Source: Agitococcus sp. (GTDB lineage Bacteria; Pseudomonadota; Gammaproteobacteria; Pseudomonadales; Moraxellaceae). From it: a stretch of DNA of 64,000 nt. A model generated the notes under the pieces. It made no database searches, was not told the DNA's origin, and worked only from the letters and a program-made list of their open reading frames with translations. The stretch is taken from NCBI GenBank assembly GCA_030646715.1, contig JAUSLJ010000005.1, forward strand, positions 186,001-250,000, in the 5' to 3' direction. Made by a program: the position numbers and the translations under genes. Position 1 is the stretch's first letter. Each line of letters opens with the position of its first letter. Shown here one piece after another: positions 10,921-19,193 of the stretch.

Positions 10921-11621
10921 CCGTATTATTAAGCGTCCGTCAGTTACAAGTCGCGTATGGTGGCATTCAAGCGGTTAAAGGCATTGATTTAGACGTCAAC
11001 GAAGGCGAGTTGGTGTGTTTAATTGGCGCGAATGGTGCAGGCAAAACATCGACATTAAATTGCTTAGGCGGCTTATTAAAACCGTCAGGCGGCGAGATTA
11101 TTTATCAAGGCCAAGACCTGCAACGCATCCCCACGCATGAACGGGTGAAACATGGTTTAGCCTTAGTGCCAGAAGGTCGAGGTATTTTTCCTAAACTGAC
11201 TGTTGCTGAAAATCTGCGTATGGGCGCGTATGCGCGTAGCTTGCAAGTGGGCGAGTTAGAACAAGCGTATGAGCGTTTTCCGCGTTTATTTGAACGTAAA
11301 GAGCAATTGGCGGGCACATTGTCGGGTGGCGAACAGCAAATGTTAGCTATTGTTCGTGCGTTGTTAAGTAAACCGAAGCTATTGTTATTAGATGAACCGT
11401 CTATGGGTTTAGCGCCGTTAATGGTGCAAAAGATTTTTGAAACCATTGCCGAAGTCACCAAAGAAGGAGTAGCCGTTTTGTTGGTAGAACAAAATGCCAA
11501 AGCTGCCTTGCAATTGGCTCAACGTGCCTATGTCATGGAAAGTGGCAAAATCAGTTTGTCGGGCGATGCGAAGGCTTTAGCGGCTGATCCGCGTGTACGT
11601 GCGGCGTATTTGGGTGAGTAA
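10917..11621 (+). CDS. livF: Branched-chain amino acid ABC transporter ATP-binding protein LivF
   Basis: Second ATPase of the importer, 234 residues, the usual LivF length. Walker A is GANGAGKTS, signature LSGGEQQM, Walker B LLLLDEPSMGLAP and the switch histidine is replaced by Gln in VEQNA, as is common in LivF. Start ATGA overlaps the livG stop; the stop shares one base with the start of the next small gene. Confidence 0.95.
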   Translation: MTVLLSVRQLQVAYGGIQAVKGIDLDVNEGELVCLIGANGAGKTSTLNCLGGLLKPSGGEIIYQGQDLQRIPTHERVKHGLALVPEGRGIFPKLTVAENLRMGAYARSLQVGELEQAYERFPRLFERKEQLAGTLSGGEQQMLAIVRALLSKPKLLLLDEPSMGLAPLMVQKIFETIAEVTKEGVAVLLVEQNAKAALQLAQRAYVMESGKISLSGDAKALAADPRVRAAYLGE

Positions 11622-11914
11622 TGGCTAAGATCATTGGCGGTTTTGTTATTGGATATTTGCTGTTTATGATTGCCATGTGGGGATATTCCGCACAGCAGAT
11701 TAAGCAAGTCTGCGGCCAAGTCAATGTGGGTATGAATGTGACTGAGCTTCGGCAACAAGTTGCAAACGCTTCTGTGATAAAGGGGCGAGAGCGCAAAGAC
11801 GGGCTACAAACAGCATTATTACTCCATAGTAGTTATTCTTTTGGTCGTTATACCTGCGACATTCGCCATGATGGCCAACGTGTCACCCAAGTTCGTTATT
11901 CATTTTTGGATTGA
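11621..11914 (+). CDS. Small membrane-anchored hypothetical protein
   Basis: 97 residues with one N-terminal hydrophobic segment (about 5-22, GGFVIGYLLFMIAMWGY). A short exported domain with two cysteines (in VCGQV and YTCDI) follows. Not recognised. Its start overlaps the livF stop by one base, so it is coupled to the liv operon, and the DUF2721 gene follows after 4 bp. It could be an incidental passenger of the operon. Confidence 0.65.
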   Translation: MAKIIGGFVIGYLLFMIAMWGYSAQQIKQVCGQVNVGMNVTELRQQVANASVIKGRERKDGLQTALLLHSSYSFGRYTCDIRHDGQRVTQVRYSFLD

Positions 11915-11918
11915 TGTT

Positions 11919-12308
11919 ATGGAAATGACCGTCACCACCCCTGCGATTTTATTTCCCGCTATTTCCTTGTTGATGTTGGCTTATACCAATCGTTTTTTGG
12001 CCTTAGCGAATTTAATTCGTAGTCTTCATGCTCATCACGAGCAGCGTAAACATGAACATGGTTATCAGGGGCAACTGGCTAATTTGCGTAAACGTTTACG
12101 CTTGATTCGACGGATGCAAACATACGGCGGTTTGAGCTTCTTTTTGTGTGTGGTGTCGATGTTGAGTCTGTTTTTTGATAGTGAACAAGCAGGGCGGTGG
12201 GTGTTTGCCTGTAGTTTGGTCTGTCTGATGGTGTCTTTGGCGATGTCGGTAGTTGAAATTCGGATTTCTTTAGATGCCTTAGAGATTGAGTTGGCGGATT
12301 TGGATTAG
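11919..12308 (+). CDS. DUF2721 family small membrane protein
   Basis: 129 residues starting at ATG 11919. An earlier in-frame ATG at 11841 would overlap the preceding gene by 74 bp and is less likely. There are three hydrophobic segments: residues about 4-30, 67-85 and 90-110. A basic, charged stretch between the first two (HHEQRKHEHGYQGQLANLRKRLRLIRRM) gives the layout of DUF2721 proteins, of unknown function. It is the last gene in the liv direction, and its end overlaps the convergent SIR2-TPR gene by 4 bp. Confidence 0.75.
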   Translation: MEMTVTTPAILFPAISLLMLAYTNRFLALANLIRSLHAHHEQRKHEHGYQGQLANLRKRLRLIRRMQTYGGLSFFLCVVSMLSLFFDSEQAGRWVFACSLVCLMVSLAMSVVEIRISLDALEIELADLD

Positions 12309-14281
12309 TTTTTCTTTTTATTGTTTAAACGCTCTAATAATTCAATAAACCAAGCTTCGTGGCGTACGTTGTCTAAGTCTGTATCTTTACTTAAGTATTT
12401 GTGGGTATTAAAGGGTAAGGTATTGTATTGCTCTGCATGTAATAAATATTGTTTGCTCAACTCTGTTTGATTTGTTAATGCATAATAACAGGCCATATTA
12501 TATGTTTGGTTAGGTTTAATGATTAAAGCTGCTTTATGCTGCTCAATGGCTTGGTTAAACATGGTTTCATCTTCTTTTAATTGTGCTAAACCTAATAAAG
12601 CATTGCCATAATTACTGATGATATTAGCGTCATTAGGTTGAATGATTAAAGCTGCTTTATGCTGCTCAATGGCTTGATTAAACATGGTTTCATCTTTTTG
12701 TAGTCGTGCCAAATTCGCTAAAGCATTGCCATAATTATTGATGATGTCAGCATCATCAGGTTTAATGATTAAAGCTTTTTTATATTGCTCAATGGCCTGA
12801 TTAAACAAAATTTCATCTTCTTTTAATTGTGCTAAACCTGATAAAGCATTGCCATAATTATTAATGGTAACAGCTTCATCAGGTTTAATGATTAAAGCTT
12901 TTTTATATTGCTCAATGGCTTGATTAAACAAGGTTTCATCTCTTTGTAATTGAGCTAAATTCGATAAGGCAGTGCCATAGCTTTCAAAAAAAATAGCATT
13001 ATTAATCTCGTTATTAATCTCTAATGCCTTTTTAAAGTGATTGATAGCTTTATTTAAATACTCTGTATTTTTGTACTTTAAGTGTAATGGGGTAAGGGTT
13101 TTAGCCAGTTTTGCATGTGCTTGATAAAAGTCGGGCAGTATTTCTATTGCCTTATTAAAAAAATTCTCATATTGATTATTATTGTTTTTTAGTAATTCAA
13201 TGGATTTTTCTAAATAGGCAGAGGCGACAATCTTAGAGATATGAAGAGGGGCGTTAATATTATGGTTTTTATACCATTTAATAATGTAGTCGTATTTTTT
13301 TTGGTTTAGGCTTTCTGCAAGTTTTATTGCTTCAATGATGGTTTTGTTTTGGCTGGTGATTTTTAAAGTGTTTTTAACTTCTTCAAGCAAATCAATTTGT
13401 GTGTCTTTATTGCTCAAAGGAAAATCATTAATATGCTCACAAATGGATTTTAAATGATTAATAGGGTCTTTGAACATTTCTGTAGGAAAACAGTCCAGTT
13501 CTGTAGCAAGCTCAATTAAAAACTGATCAGCATCTTGTTTACCAATAAAATGACGGTGATTTGCATTGACATCGATAAACGTCTTAACATTTGAATTCGG
13601 CTCTTTAGCATAATCTACCCAAAATAAACGATGTTGCCCAATAAAATCTTCTTGCACTAATTTAAAAAAAGCATCAGCCCCACCGCTATAACCAATAAAT
13701 AAACTAGGTGCGTTATTTAGCGTTTCTTTAATATAGTTTTTTAGTTTTTCTGCTTGTCTTTCTGTGTCTTGATTGGAGTTGGCCAGTTCAAATCCACTCC
13801 ATTGGCCATGTAGATGAACAATCGAACGGTTGGGAATAGAGGAAAAATAGTCTTGATGCAATACTTTTAAATCATAAATGGGAGGGTAAAAGTTATCTAA
13901 ACTACAGGCTTTTGTTAAGATGTTGTCAAAATTAAAGGTCAATACTTTTGAAACATAGCCATTTTTGAGTAGGCTAGCTAAAGCAATATGTGCCCAATTA
14001 ATTTTGGCTTTATTAAGGTGTTTTTCGAGGAGTTCTTTTTGTTCATTTGGCACTAGTTTGGCCATACAATGACCGTAATCCTCCTTTTGTTTATCCGATA
14101 AATCTTTCAGATTTGCTCTGTGTTTTTTATTGATTTCAGCAACAAGTTCACGAGCTAAGGGCATACCTGCACTTTTTGAACAACCAGCACCTGTAAATAC
14201 AACGATAGGGTTATTCTTTTTATTGGCTTTTATGGTTTTTGCAATTTCTTTGGCTGTAAGGCTCATGGATAAAAACTTCAT
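12305..14281 (-). CDS. SIR2-domain protein with C-terminal TPR repeats (candidate defence NADase)
   Basis: 658 residues. The N-terminal SIR2-like domain (about 1-240) has the NAD-binding loop GAGCSKSAGMP at 31-41, N117-F-D119 in TFNFDN, a catalytic-type His in VHLHG (158), and FIGYSG at 195-200 as in the SIR2_2 branch used by bacterial immune proteins. A helical linker follows, then tetratricopeptide-like repeats to the C-terminus. Four of these are unusually uniform 41-residue units (YGNAL..LAQL..DE..FNQAIEQ..KALIIKP). SIR2 domains in ThsA, DSR and Avs proteins deplete NAD on infection, so an abortive-infection role is plausible but inferred. It could also be a non-defence deacylase. It is a lone gene with AT-rich codon use between housekeeping genes. 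The start at 14281 has no clear ribosome-binding site; ATG 14266 is the alternative. Confidence 0.8.
   Translation of the reverse strand: MKFLSMSLTAKEIAKTIKANKKNNPIVVFTGAGCSKSAGMPLARELVAEINKKHRANLKDLSDKQKEDYGHCMAKLVPNEQKELLEKHLNKAKINWAHIALASLLKNGYVSKVLTFNFDNILTKACSLDNFYPPIYDLKVLHQDYFSSIPNRSIVHLHGQWSGFELANSNQDTERQAEKLKNYIKETLNNAPSLFIGYSGGADAFFKLVQEDFIGQHRLFWVDYAKEPNSNVKTFIDVNANHRHFIGKQDADQFLIELATELDCFPTEMFKDPINHLKSICEHINDFPLSNKDTQIDLLEEVKNTLKITSQNKTIIEAIKLAESLNQKKYDYIIKWYKNHNINAPLHISKIVASAYLEKSIELLKNNNNQYENFFNKAIEILPDFYQAHAKLAKTLTPLHLKYKNTEYLNKAINHFKKALEINNEINNAIFFESYGTALSNLAQLQRDETLFNQAIEQYKKALIIKPDEAVTINNYGNALSGLAQLKEDEILFNQAIEQYKKALIIKPDDADIINNYGNALANLARLQKDETMFNQAIEQHKAALIIQPNDANIISNYGNALLGLAQLKEDETMFNQAIEQHKAALIIKPNQTYNMACYYALTNQTELSKQYLLHAEQYNTLPFNTHKYLSKDTDLDNVRHEAWFIELLERLNNKKKN
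12500..12990. repeat. 123-bp tandem repeat inside the SIR2-TPR gene
   Basis: The string GATTAAAGCT recurs at 12521, 12644, 12767 and 12890, exactly 123 bp apart, with long surrounding identity (for example CTCAATGGC, AAAGCATTGCCATAATTA). Each unit encodes 41 residues. The high nucleotide identity, including synonymous sites, points to recent unit duplication and likely copy-number variation between strains. Confidence 0.92.
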
Positions 14282-14398
14282 AACATTTAAATATAAGATT
14301 CAATTATATGGATATTGATAAGGTTTACAATCAATTGAATTTTAATAGATAACCCAAGTTTGGGATAAAGACCCTTAACTCCTTTTAGTTTGATATTC

Positions 14399-14427
14399 AA
14401 GGTAACCACCAACCAAGCAGTTACCTT
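14399..14427 (-). terminator. Stem-loop after the DUF3422 gene
   Basis: AAGGTAAC (14399-14406) pairs perfectly with GTTACCTT (14420-14427) across a 13-nt loop, just downstream of the minus-strand DUF3422 stop. No clear T-run follows on that strand, so intrinsic termination is uncertain. Confidence 0.35.
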
Positions 14428-14437
14428 AATTCAGCTA

Positions 14438-15781
14438 TTATTCCCCCATCAAACTCTTCCTCATCCGATGCAACCCGCGCCACACCAAAAACACACTCAC
14501 AGGCACAGCCAAACCCACCACCAATTCAGGATGTTTGATCAACCCTAAATCACTCAACGAGCCCGCTAAATACTTCACCAAACCCACCAAATAATAACTA
14601 ATCGCCACCACAGACAAGCCCTCAACTGCTTGTTGTAATTGCAATTGCGTTTTACTACGCTGATTCATCGACTTTAATAAGTCTTGATTTTGTGCCTCTA
14701 AGGTCAAATCAACCCGTGTGCGTAACAGCTCACTAGCTCGGTCAATCCGTTTCGATAAATCATCCAAATGGTCACTAATCGCTTCACAGGTACGATAGGC
14801 AGGTGTTAAACGACGAGGTAAAAACTCATTAAAGCTTTGTAGACCCGAGACTTCTTGTTCACGTAACTCTTCCAGCCGACTCAGGACTAAATCGTAATAA
14901 GCGCGAGCTGCCGAAAAGCGGAAGTTACTGTCAGAAATTAACTGTTCAATCCGTGCCGCGAGTGTGGACAGTTGACCGAGTAATCGACGCTCATCTTCTA
15001 AACCGCGTATGGCATTAATTTGTTGATTAATTTCAGCGAGTTGTTGATCCATTGCCGAGACTTCAGGTGCCATACTGCGTGCCATCGGAAAGGCCAATAA
15101 CACCATCATTCTATAGGTTTCCAATTCTAAAAGCCTTCGCACTAAACGACCACTTTGGCACGGATTCAAATCACAATTCAAAATCAAAATACGGCCTAAG
15201 CCATCATTATGAATACGATAAGCAGTCCATAAACGCGCCCGACGCTCACCAATCCACGAGCTAATCAGTCGATGACCTTCAAAATATTGCCGTAAAATAT
15301 CGGGCGAAACCGACTCTTTGGGCATATCGGCAATTTCAACGTGTAAACCACTAATGACTTTGCCGGGAATTTCTGCCAACCATGCAGAAGGCAATAACGA
15401 TAATGCGGTGTGTTGAAACGGTGCTTGATTCTCAAGACGATGAACAAAAGTATATGTAGAAAACTCGGTGTGTCGTTCCCAACGTAATTCAAAACTACCA
15501 AAGTTTTGGTAATAACAGGACGAACCGACTAGCGGTGGTAATACCGAATAACGCTCGCATAACACTTGAATATGACGATACTCTGCGCCCGCATTAGTTC
15601 CCATGTGTAACACCGCTAATTGCGAGACACGAGAACCTTGCTCCAACATAGGAAAGGGTCGGGTGTGTAATTCATTAAATAAACGTTCACGGTCACCGTG
15701 AAATTGTAAACGCGGGACATCACGAGACGCTAAGGTTTCGGGTTGAGTTGTTTTATAACCTGGAGTGATGAATTCCGTCAT
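14438..15781 (-). CDS. DUF3422 family membrane-anchored protein
   Basis: About 447 residues from ATG 15781. An AAGGA lies about 10 nt upstream, and the family homology begins here; an extension to 15859 is possible but would be unusual. The N-terminal part is DUF3422-like (ELHTRPFPML, a hallmark). The middle is helical with heptad-like Leu/Glu/Arg-rich stretches (ELREQEVSGL to LTLEAQNQDLLKSMNQR). Two hydrophobic segments near the C-terminus (VVAISYYLVGLVKYLAG and VVGLAVPVSVFLVW) anchor it in the inner membrane. The function is not known. It is a single gene, divergent from gst. Confidence 0.82.
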   Translation of the reverse strand: MTEFITPGYKTTQPETLASRDVPRLQFHGDRERLFNELHTRPFPMLEQGSRVSQLAVLHMGTNAGAEYRHIQVLCERYSVLPPLVGSSCYYQNFGSFELRWERHTEFSTYTFVHRLENQAPFQHTALSLLPSAWLAEIPGKVISGLHVEIADMPKESVSPDILRQYFEGHRLISSWIGERRARLWTAYRIHNDGLGRILILNCDLNPCQSGRLVRRLLELETYRMMVLLAFPMARSMAPEVSAMDQQLAEINQQINAIRGLEDERRLLGQLSTLAARIEQLISDSNFRFSAARAYYDLVLSRLEELREQEVSGLQSFNEFLPRRLTPAYRTCEAISDHLDDLSKRIDRASELLRTRVDLTLEAQNQDLLKSMNQRSKTQLQLQQAVEGLSVVAISYYLVGLVKYLAGSLSDLGLIKHPELVVGLAVPVSVFLVWRGLHRMRKSLMGE

Positions 15782-16137
15782 GGGTAAGGATTCCTTGAGC
15801 GTCGTCGATAGATCAATGAAAACGGCGGCTATTTTAAACAGTGATGTAGGTAAAAACACTAGCTAGAGCGGCCGAATATCTAACCATTGTTGTTTATTAA
15901 GCAAAAATTAAGCCATTTAAAGTGAGATTTTAAAATTAATTGCGATTGGATCGCATCAAAGAGCAATATGACCACCTGTGGATAAGTATGTGGATAAGCA
16001 TGTGGATAAGTTGTGACTGGTTTGTTTAAATGGTGTTGATTTATTAAGTGCATTATTACATTTTCTGGGCTTTATCCTATAAAAATAAAGCGTTATGCTC
16101 GCGGCACTTTATAAATTCCAACACAAGGAAATAAACA
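15782..16137. other. Intergenic region with DnaA boxes and gst promoter region
   Basis: A 356-bp gap between divergent genes. The left part is AT-rich (TTTAAAGTGAGATTTTAAAATTAATT). The centre holds three DnaA boxes (15977-16009). Right of these, TATAAA at 16078-16083 with TTACAT at 16056-16061 is a weak sigma70-like pair for gst. No coding sequence is evident. Confidence 0.55.
15977..16009 (-). promoter_or_regulatory. Three tandem perfect DnaA boxes at 12-bp spacing
   Basis: TGTGGATAA, the complement of the DnaA-box consensus TTATCCACA, occurs at 15977-15985, 15989-15997 and 16001-16009, all in one orientation and exactly 12 bp apart. One perfect 9-mer is rare by chance, and three phased copies are not random. 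This could be a DnaA-titration, DARS-like or transcriptional control site. No dnaA, dnaN or gidA is nearby, so a main chromosomal origin is not supported here. Confidence 0.8.
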
Positions 16138-16746
16138 ATGAAACTTTATTACTCCGCAGGTGCGTGTTCCTTAGCTCCTCACATTGTTGCCAAAGAAGCA
16201 GGACTGGCTATCGCGTTGGAACGGGTCGATTTACGCGCACATAAGACAGCGGATGGCAGCGATTTTTATGGCATTAACCCTAAAGGTAGCGTGCCGTTTT
16301 TATTGTTGGATTCAGGTGAGTATTTGAGTGAAGGGCCGATCATTTGTCAGTATCTCGCTGATTTAGCAGAAAATAACACCTTGATTCCTGCGGCGGGAAC
16401 AATGGCACGTTATCGAGTGATGGAATGGCAAAATTATATTACCTCCGAATTACATAAATCATTTTCGCCGTTGTTTAATCCTGCGTCTGCGGTGGAGACT
16501 AAAGCCGAGTTTGCGGCGGGTTTAGAGAAAAAATATGCGTGGGTATCGACTCAGTTGGCAGATAAAAACTATTTGACGGGTGATGATTTCACGGTTGCGG
16601 ATGCCTATTTGTTTGTCGTAACGAATTGGACTAAATATGTGGGTTTGGATATTTCCGAATACACACCACTAACCCAGTTTTTACAACGGGTTGCCTCACG
16701 CCCAGCGGTTTTGGCGGCGTTGAAAGAAGAAGGCTTAATCTCTTAA
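16138..16746 (+). CDS. gst: Glutathione S-transferase (GstA type)
   Basis: 202-residue cytosolic transferase conjugating glutathione to electrophiles. The N-terminal thioredoxin-fold domain begins MKLYYSAGACSLAPHI with the beta-class Cys10/Ser11 region. NPKGSVPFLLLDSGEYLSEGPIICQYL carries the cis-Pro and the E-S-like glutathione contact (here E-G). The C-terminal helical domain contains the ..LTGDDFTVADAYLF motif. The ribosome-binding site AAGGA is 8 nt before the ATG. It is followed at 64 bp by a tautomerase gene and then a benE homologue. Confidence 0.9.
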   Translation: MKLYYSAGACSLAPHIVAKEAGLAIALERVDLRAHKTADGSDFYGINPKGSVPFLLLDSGEYLSEGPIICQYLADLAENNTLIPAAGTMARYRVMEWQNYITSELHKSFSPLFNPASAVETKAEFAAGLEKKYAWVSTQLADKNYLTGDDFTVADAYLFVVTNWTKYVGLDISEYTPLTQFLQRVASRPAVLAALKEEGLIS

Positions 16747-16756
16747 TCTAATGTAT

Positions 16757-16782
16757 GTCGGGATGAGTCTATTCATCCCGAC
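16757..16782. terminator. Perfect 10-bp hairpin after gst
   Basis: GTCGGGATGA (16757-16766) and TCATCCCGAC (16773-16782) with a 6-nt loop. It is not followed by a T-run, so it may be a small dispersed palindrome or mRNA-stabilising hairpin rather than a true intrinsic terminator. Confidence 0.5.
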
Positions 16783-16809
16783 GATTTCACAGCAAAGGAA
16801 AAATCAATC

Positions 16810-17016
16810 ATGCCCTACGTCAATATTAAAATCACCCGTGAAGGTGCAACAGCTGAGCAAAAAGCGGAATTAATTGCAGGCGTAACCGATTTATTAGTGC
16901 GTGTACTCAATAAAAATCCAGCAACGACTGTCGTGGTTATTGATGAAGTTGATACCGATAATTGGGGCATTTCAGGTCAAAGCGTGACCAAGTTACGACA
17001 GCTTCCTGCCAAATAG
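16810..17016 (+). CDS. 4-oxalocrotonate tautomerase family protein
   Basis: 68 residues. After removal of Met the catalytic Pro is N-terminal (M-P-Y-V-N-I). The family pattern continues with KAELIAGVTDLLVRVLNKNP and a C-terminal VIDEVDTDNWGISGQSV. Such tautomerases act on 2-hydroxymuconate-type dienols in aromatic catabolism, though many small members have other substrates. An AAGGA lies about 10 nt upstream. It lies between gst and a benzoate-type transporter gene, which loosely supports an aromatic-acid context, but no ring-cleavage genes are here. Confidence 0.88.
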   Translation: MPYVNIKITREGATAEQKAELIAGVTDLLVRVLNKNPATTVVVIDEVDTDNWGISGQSVTKLRQLPAK

Positions 17017-17052
17017 TATTTAGGTAATCCACAGTCAACTTTCGGTATTTTC

Positions 17053-18219
17053 ATGTCCTTTTTTAAAGACCTGTCATTTTCGGCAGTGGTGGCAGGTTTT
17101 GTCACGGTGCTGGTCGGTTTTAGTAGTTCTGGTATTCTTATTTTTCAGGCTGCGCAAGTTTTAGGCGCAAACCCTGCACAAACGAGCTCGTGGTTGTGGG
17201 CATTGTGCATGGGGATGGCCGCTACTAGTATTGGCCTGTCGCTACGCTATCAAACCCCGATCATCACCGCATGGTCAACCGCCAGTGCTGCCATGTTAAT
17301 CAGTATTGCCAGTAGCTTAACTATGGCAGAGGCAATTGGCGCGTTTATTCTGTCGAGTGTGTTCATTAGTCTAGCGGGCTTTACGGGCGCATTTGAACGG
17401 GTGATGGCGCGTGTGCCGATGTCTATTGCCGCCGCGATGTTGGCAGGTATCTTACTACGCTTTGGCATTGGTGCTTTTACGGCAATAAACACTCAGCCTT
17501 TGATGGTTCTAGCAATGCTTGGCGTTTATCTGCTTTTGCGTCAAATTCAACCGCGTTATGCGGTGTTAGGGGCACTACTTGTGGGGGTAATGATTGCCCA
17601 AGCGCAAGGTCTTTTGCATTTTCGTCAACTTCAATTCAGCATGGTACATCCAACGTGGGTAATGCCTCATTTTTCTATTCATTCGGTGATTGGTGTGGCA
17701 GTACCTTTATTTTTAGTGACCATGGCTTCGCAAAATATGGCAGGGGCGGCAGCAATTAAAACCTTTGGCTACAACGCACCTATATCTCCGATTGTCGGTT
17801 GGACGGGTATTGCCAACCTCGTCTTTGCCCCATTTGGCGCATTCTCTATCAATCTAGCAGCAATTACTGCGGCAATTTGTTTGGGGCGAGAAGCGCACGA
17901 AGATAAACGCAAGCGATATGTAGCGGCGGTATTTGCGGGCGTGTTTTATTTCATCATGGGTTTATTCGCGACCACAATGGCCAGCGTTTTTGCCGCATTT
18001 CCACCAGAGTTAGTGATGGCGTTGGCGGGTATTGCTTTATTAGGCACGATTGGTAATGGTTTGGCGACTGCTCTGCATCATGAGCATGAACGAGAAGCGG
18101 CATTAATGACCTTTTTGGTGACGGCATCGGGCTTAACGATGTGGAGTATTGGTTCGGCATTTTGGGGCTTGGTGGCGGGAGGAGTTGTTGTTTTACTGTC
18201 GCGGAGAAAAACAGATTAG
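17053..18219 (+). CDS. benE: BenE family benzoate/H+ symporter-like transporter
   Basis: 388-residue polytopic inner-membrane protein with about 11-12 hydrophobic segments. The N-terminal SAVVAGFVTVLVGFSSSGILIFQAA, and the later GAFSINLAAITAAICLGREAHEDKRKRYVAA loop, match BenE proteins. Family members import benzoate by proton symport. The actual substrate here is unknown, since no benzoate dioxygenase genes are in the window. The gap to the tautomerase gene is 36 bp, so the two are probably cotranscribed. Confidence 0.85.
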   Translation: MSFFKDLSFSAVVAGFVTVLVGFSSSGILIFQAAQVLGANPAQTSSWLWALCMGMAATSIGLSLRYQTPIITAWSTASAAMLISIASSLTMAEAIGAFILSSVFISLAGFTGAFERVMARVPMSIAAAMLAGILLRFGIGAFTAINTQPLMVLAMLGVYLLLRQIQPRYAVLGALLVGVMIAQAQGLLHFRQLQFSMVHPTWVMPHFSIHSVIGVAVPLFLVTMASQNMAGAAAIKTFGYNAPISPIVGWTGIANLVFAPFGAFSINLAAITAAICLGREAHEDKRKRYVAAVFAGVFYFIMGLFATTMASVFAAFPPELVMALAGIALLGTIGNGLATALHHEHEREAALMTFLVTASGLTMWSIGSAFWGLVAGGVVVLLSRRKTD

Positions 18220-18406
18220 ATGTTCGCTAAATTATTTTATCTGTGATTCTCTACCGCTGGTGCTTTTTGTCTTGAGTGGTGAATATCTTTTGCACGATTC
18301 ATGTTAAGTATAAAGTGCTAAACGTGCATTTTTGCACTATAAATAGAGATGAGACTAAAATCATTCATTAGGATATTTACATAACAAAAAATCGCAGGGG
18401 TGCATA

Positions 18407-18772
18407 ATGGTCAATATATTAGTTGTAGATGATTCGCCAACGTATCAAGCAATGGTTGGCGAGCTATTACAAAGACGTGGTTATGCTTGCACTTATGAGG
18501 AACGCGGCGACTCAGCTCTTGCTTCGGCCATCAAAAACCAGCCCGACCTGATTCTGATGGATGTTATTATGCCAGGAGTCAGTGGTTTTCAAGCAACTCG
18601 ACAACTGACAAAAAATCCTCAAACAGCACATATCCCCGTCATTATTATTAGCACCAAAGACCAAGAAACCGACCGTGTGTGGGGGCTACGTCAGGGAGCG
18701 CGTGAGTATTTAGTCAAAACGGTGAGTGAAGATGTATTGATTGAGACGATTGAAAAAGTGTTGAAGGGATGA
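18407..18772 (+). CDS. Single-domain response regulator, PilH/PilG-like
   Basis: 121 residues consisting of a CheY-like receiver only. Acidic pocket Asp8/Asp9, phospho-acceptor Asp52 (LILMDVIMPG), Thr83 and Lys104 (EYLVK) are in place, so it should be phosphorylatable. The sequence (NILVVDDSPTYQAMVGELL, TRQLTKNPQT, STKDQETDRVWGLRQGA) is closest to PilH/PilG of the twitching-motility chemosensory system. No other pil-chp genes adjoin it. The upstream 187 bp has a GTGC/GCAC hairpin overlapping a TATAAAT -10-like box at about 18330-18345. The ribosome-binding site AGGGG lies just before the ATG. Confidence 0.85.
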   Translation: MVNILVVDDSPTYQAMVGELLQRRGYACTYEERGDSALASAIKNQPDLILMDVIMPGVSGFQATRQLTKNPQTAHIPVIIISTKDQETDRVWGLRQGAREYLVKTVSEDVLIETIEKVLKG

Positions 18773-18875
18773 GTGATAGCCTATATTTTTATCCTCCTCA
18801 TGGATTTTGACAGGGTGATATTAGGATATTTCTATGAATGTCATTTCTTATGGGTAGTAGAACGTCCCGAAAAGT

Positions 18876-19184
18876 TTAGGCCTGTTGCCAACTCACCACA
18901 GTCACTACTTTTTCTAAATCAGCACGCCGCTGTTCAATTTGCCAAGCGTCATAACCTGCCTGCATATCTATCCATAACCCTGCGCGACTATTAAAGGCAA
19001 TCTCAATCCGCATCGCCGTTTCTGGAGTGATAGGCGCTTTTTGGTTGACGATGTGTGACAGCGTTTTACGCGATAAACCTAGTTTTTTGGCCGCGTCCGT
19101 AATGCTCAAATTGAGGCCATCTAGCCAAAACTCTTTTAATACTGCACCTGGATGTGCTGGATTATGCATACCTTGATAATTCAT
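18876..19184 (-). CDS. higA: HigA family antitoxin (HTH_3/XRE)
   Basis: 102 residues; begins with the typical HigA pattern NPAHPGAVLKEFWLDGLNLSITDAAKKLGLSRKTLSHIVN, the helix-turn-helix spanning about residues 27-50. It neutralises HigB and represses the operon. It lies 9 bp downstream of higB, toxin first, the order usual for higBA. The C-terminal 25 residues (EQRRADLEKVVTVVSWQQA) are longer than in minimal HigA. Confidence 0.92.
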   Translation of the reverse strand: MNYQGMHNPAHPGAVLKEFWLDGLNLSITDAAKKLGLSRKTLSHIVNQKAPITPETAMRIEIAFNSRAGLWIDMQAGYDAWQIEQRRADLEKVVTVVSWQQA

Positions 19185-19193
19185 GGCTTGCTC

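Noticed and set aside
12500-12990. Regularly spaced repeats that could be a CRISPR array
   Set aside because: The period is 123 bp with no distinct spacers, and the repeats encode in-frame TPR units of a long gene.
15782-16137. Chromosomal origin of replication
   Set aside because: DnaA boxes are present, but no dnaA, dnaN, gyrB, rpmH or gidA is nearby and only one short cluster is seen, so oriC is not supported.
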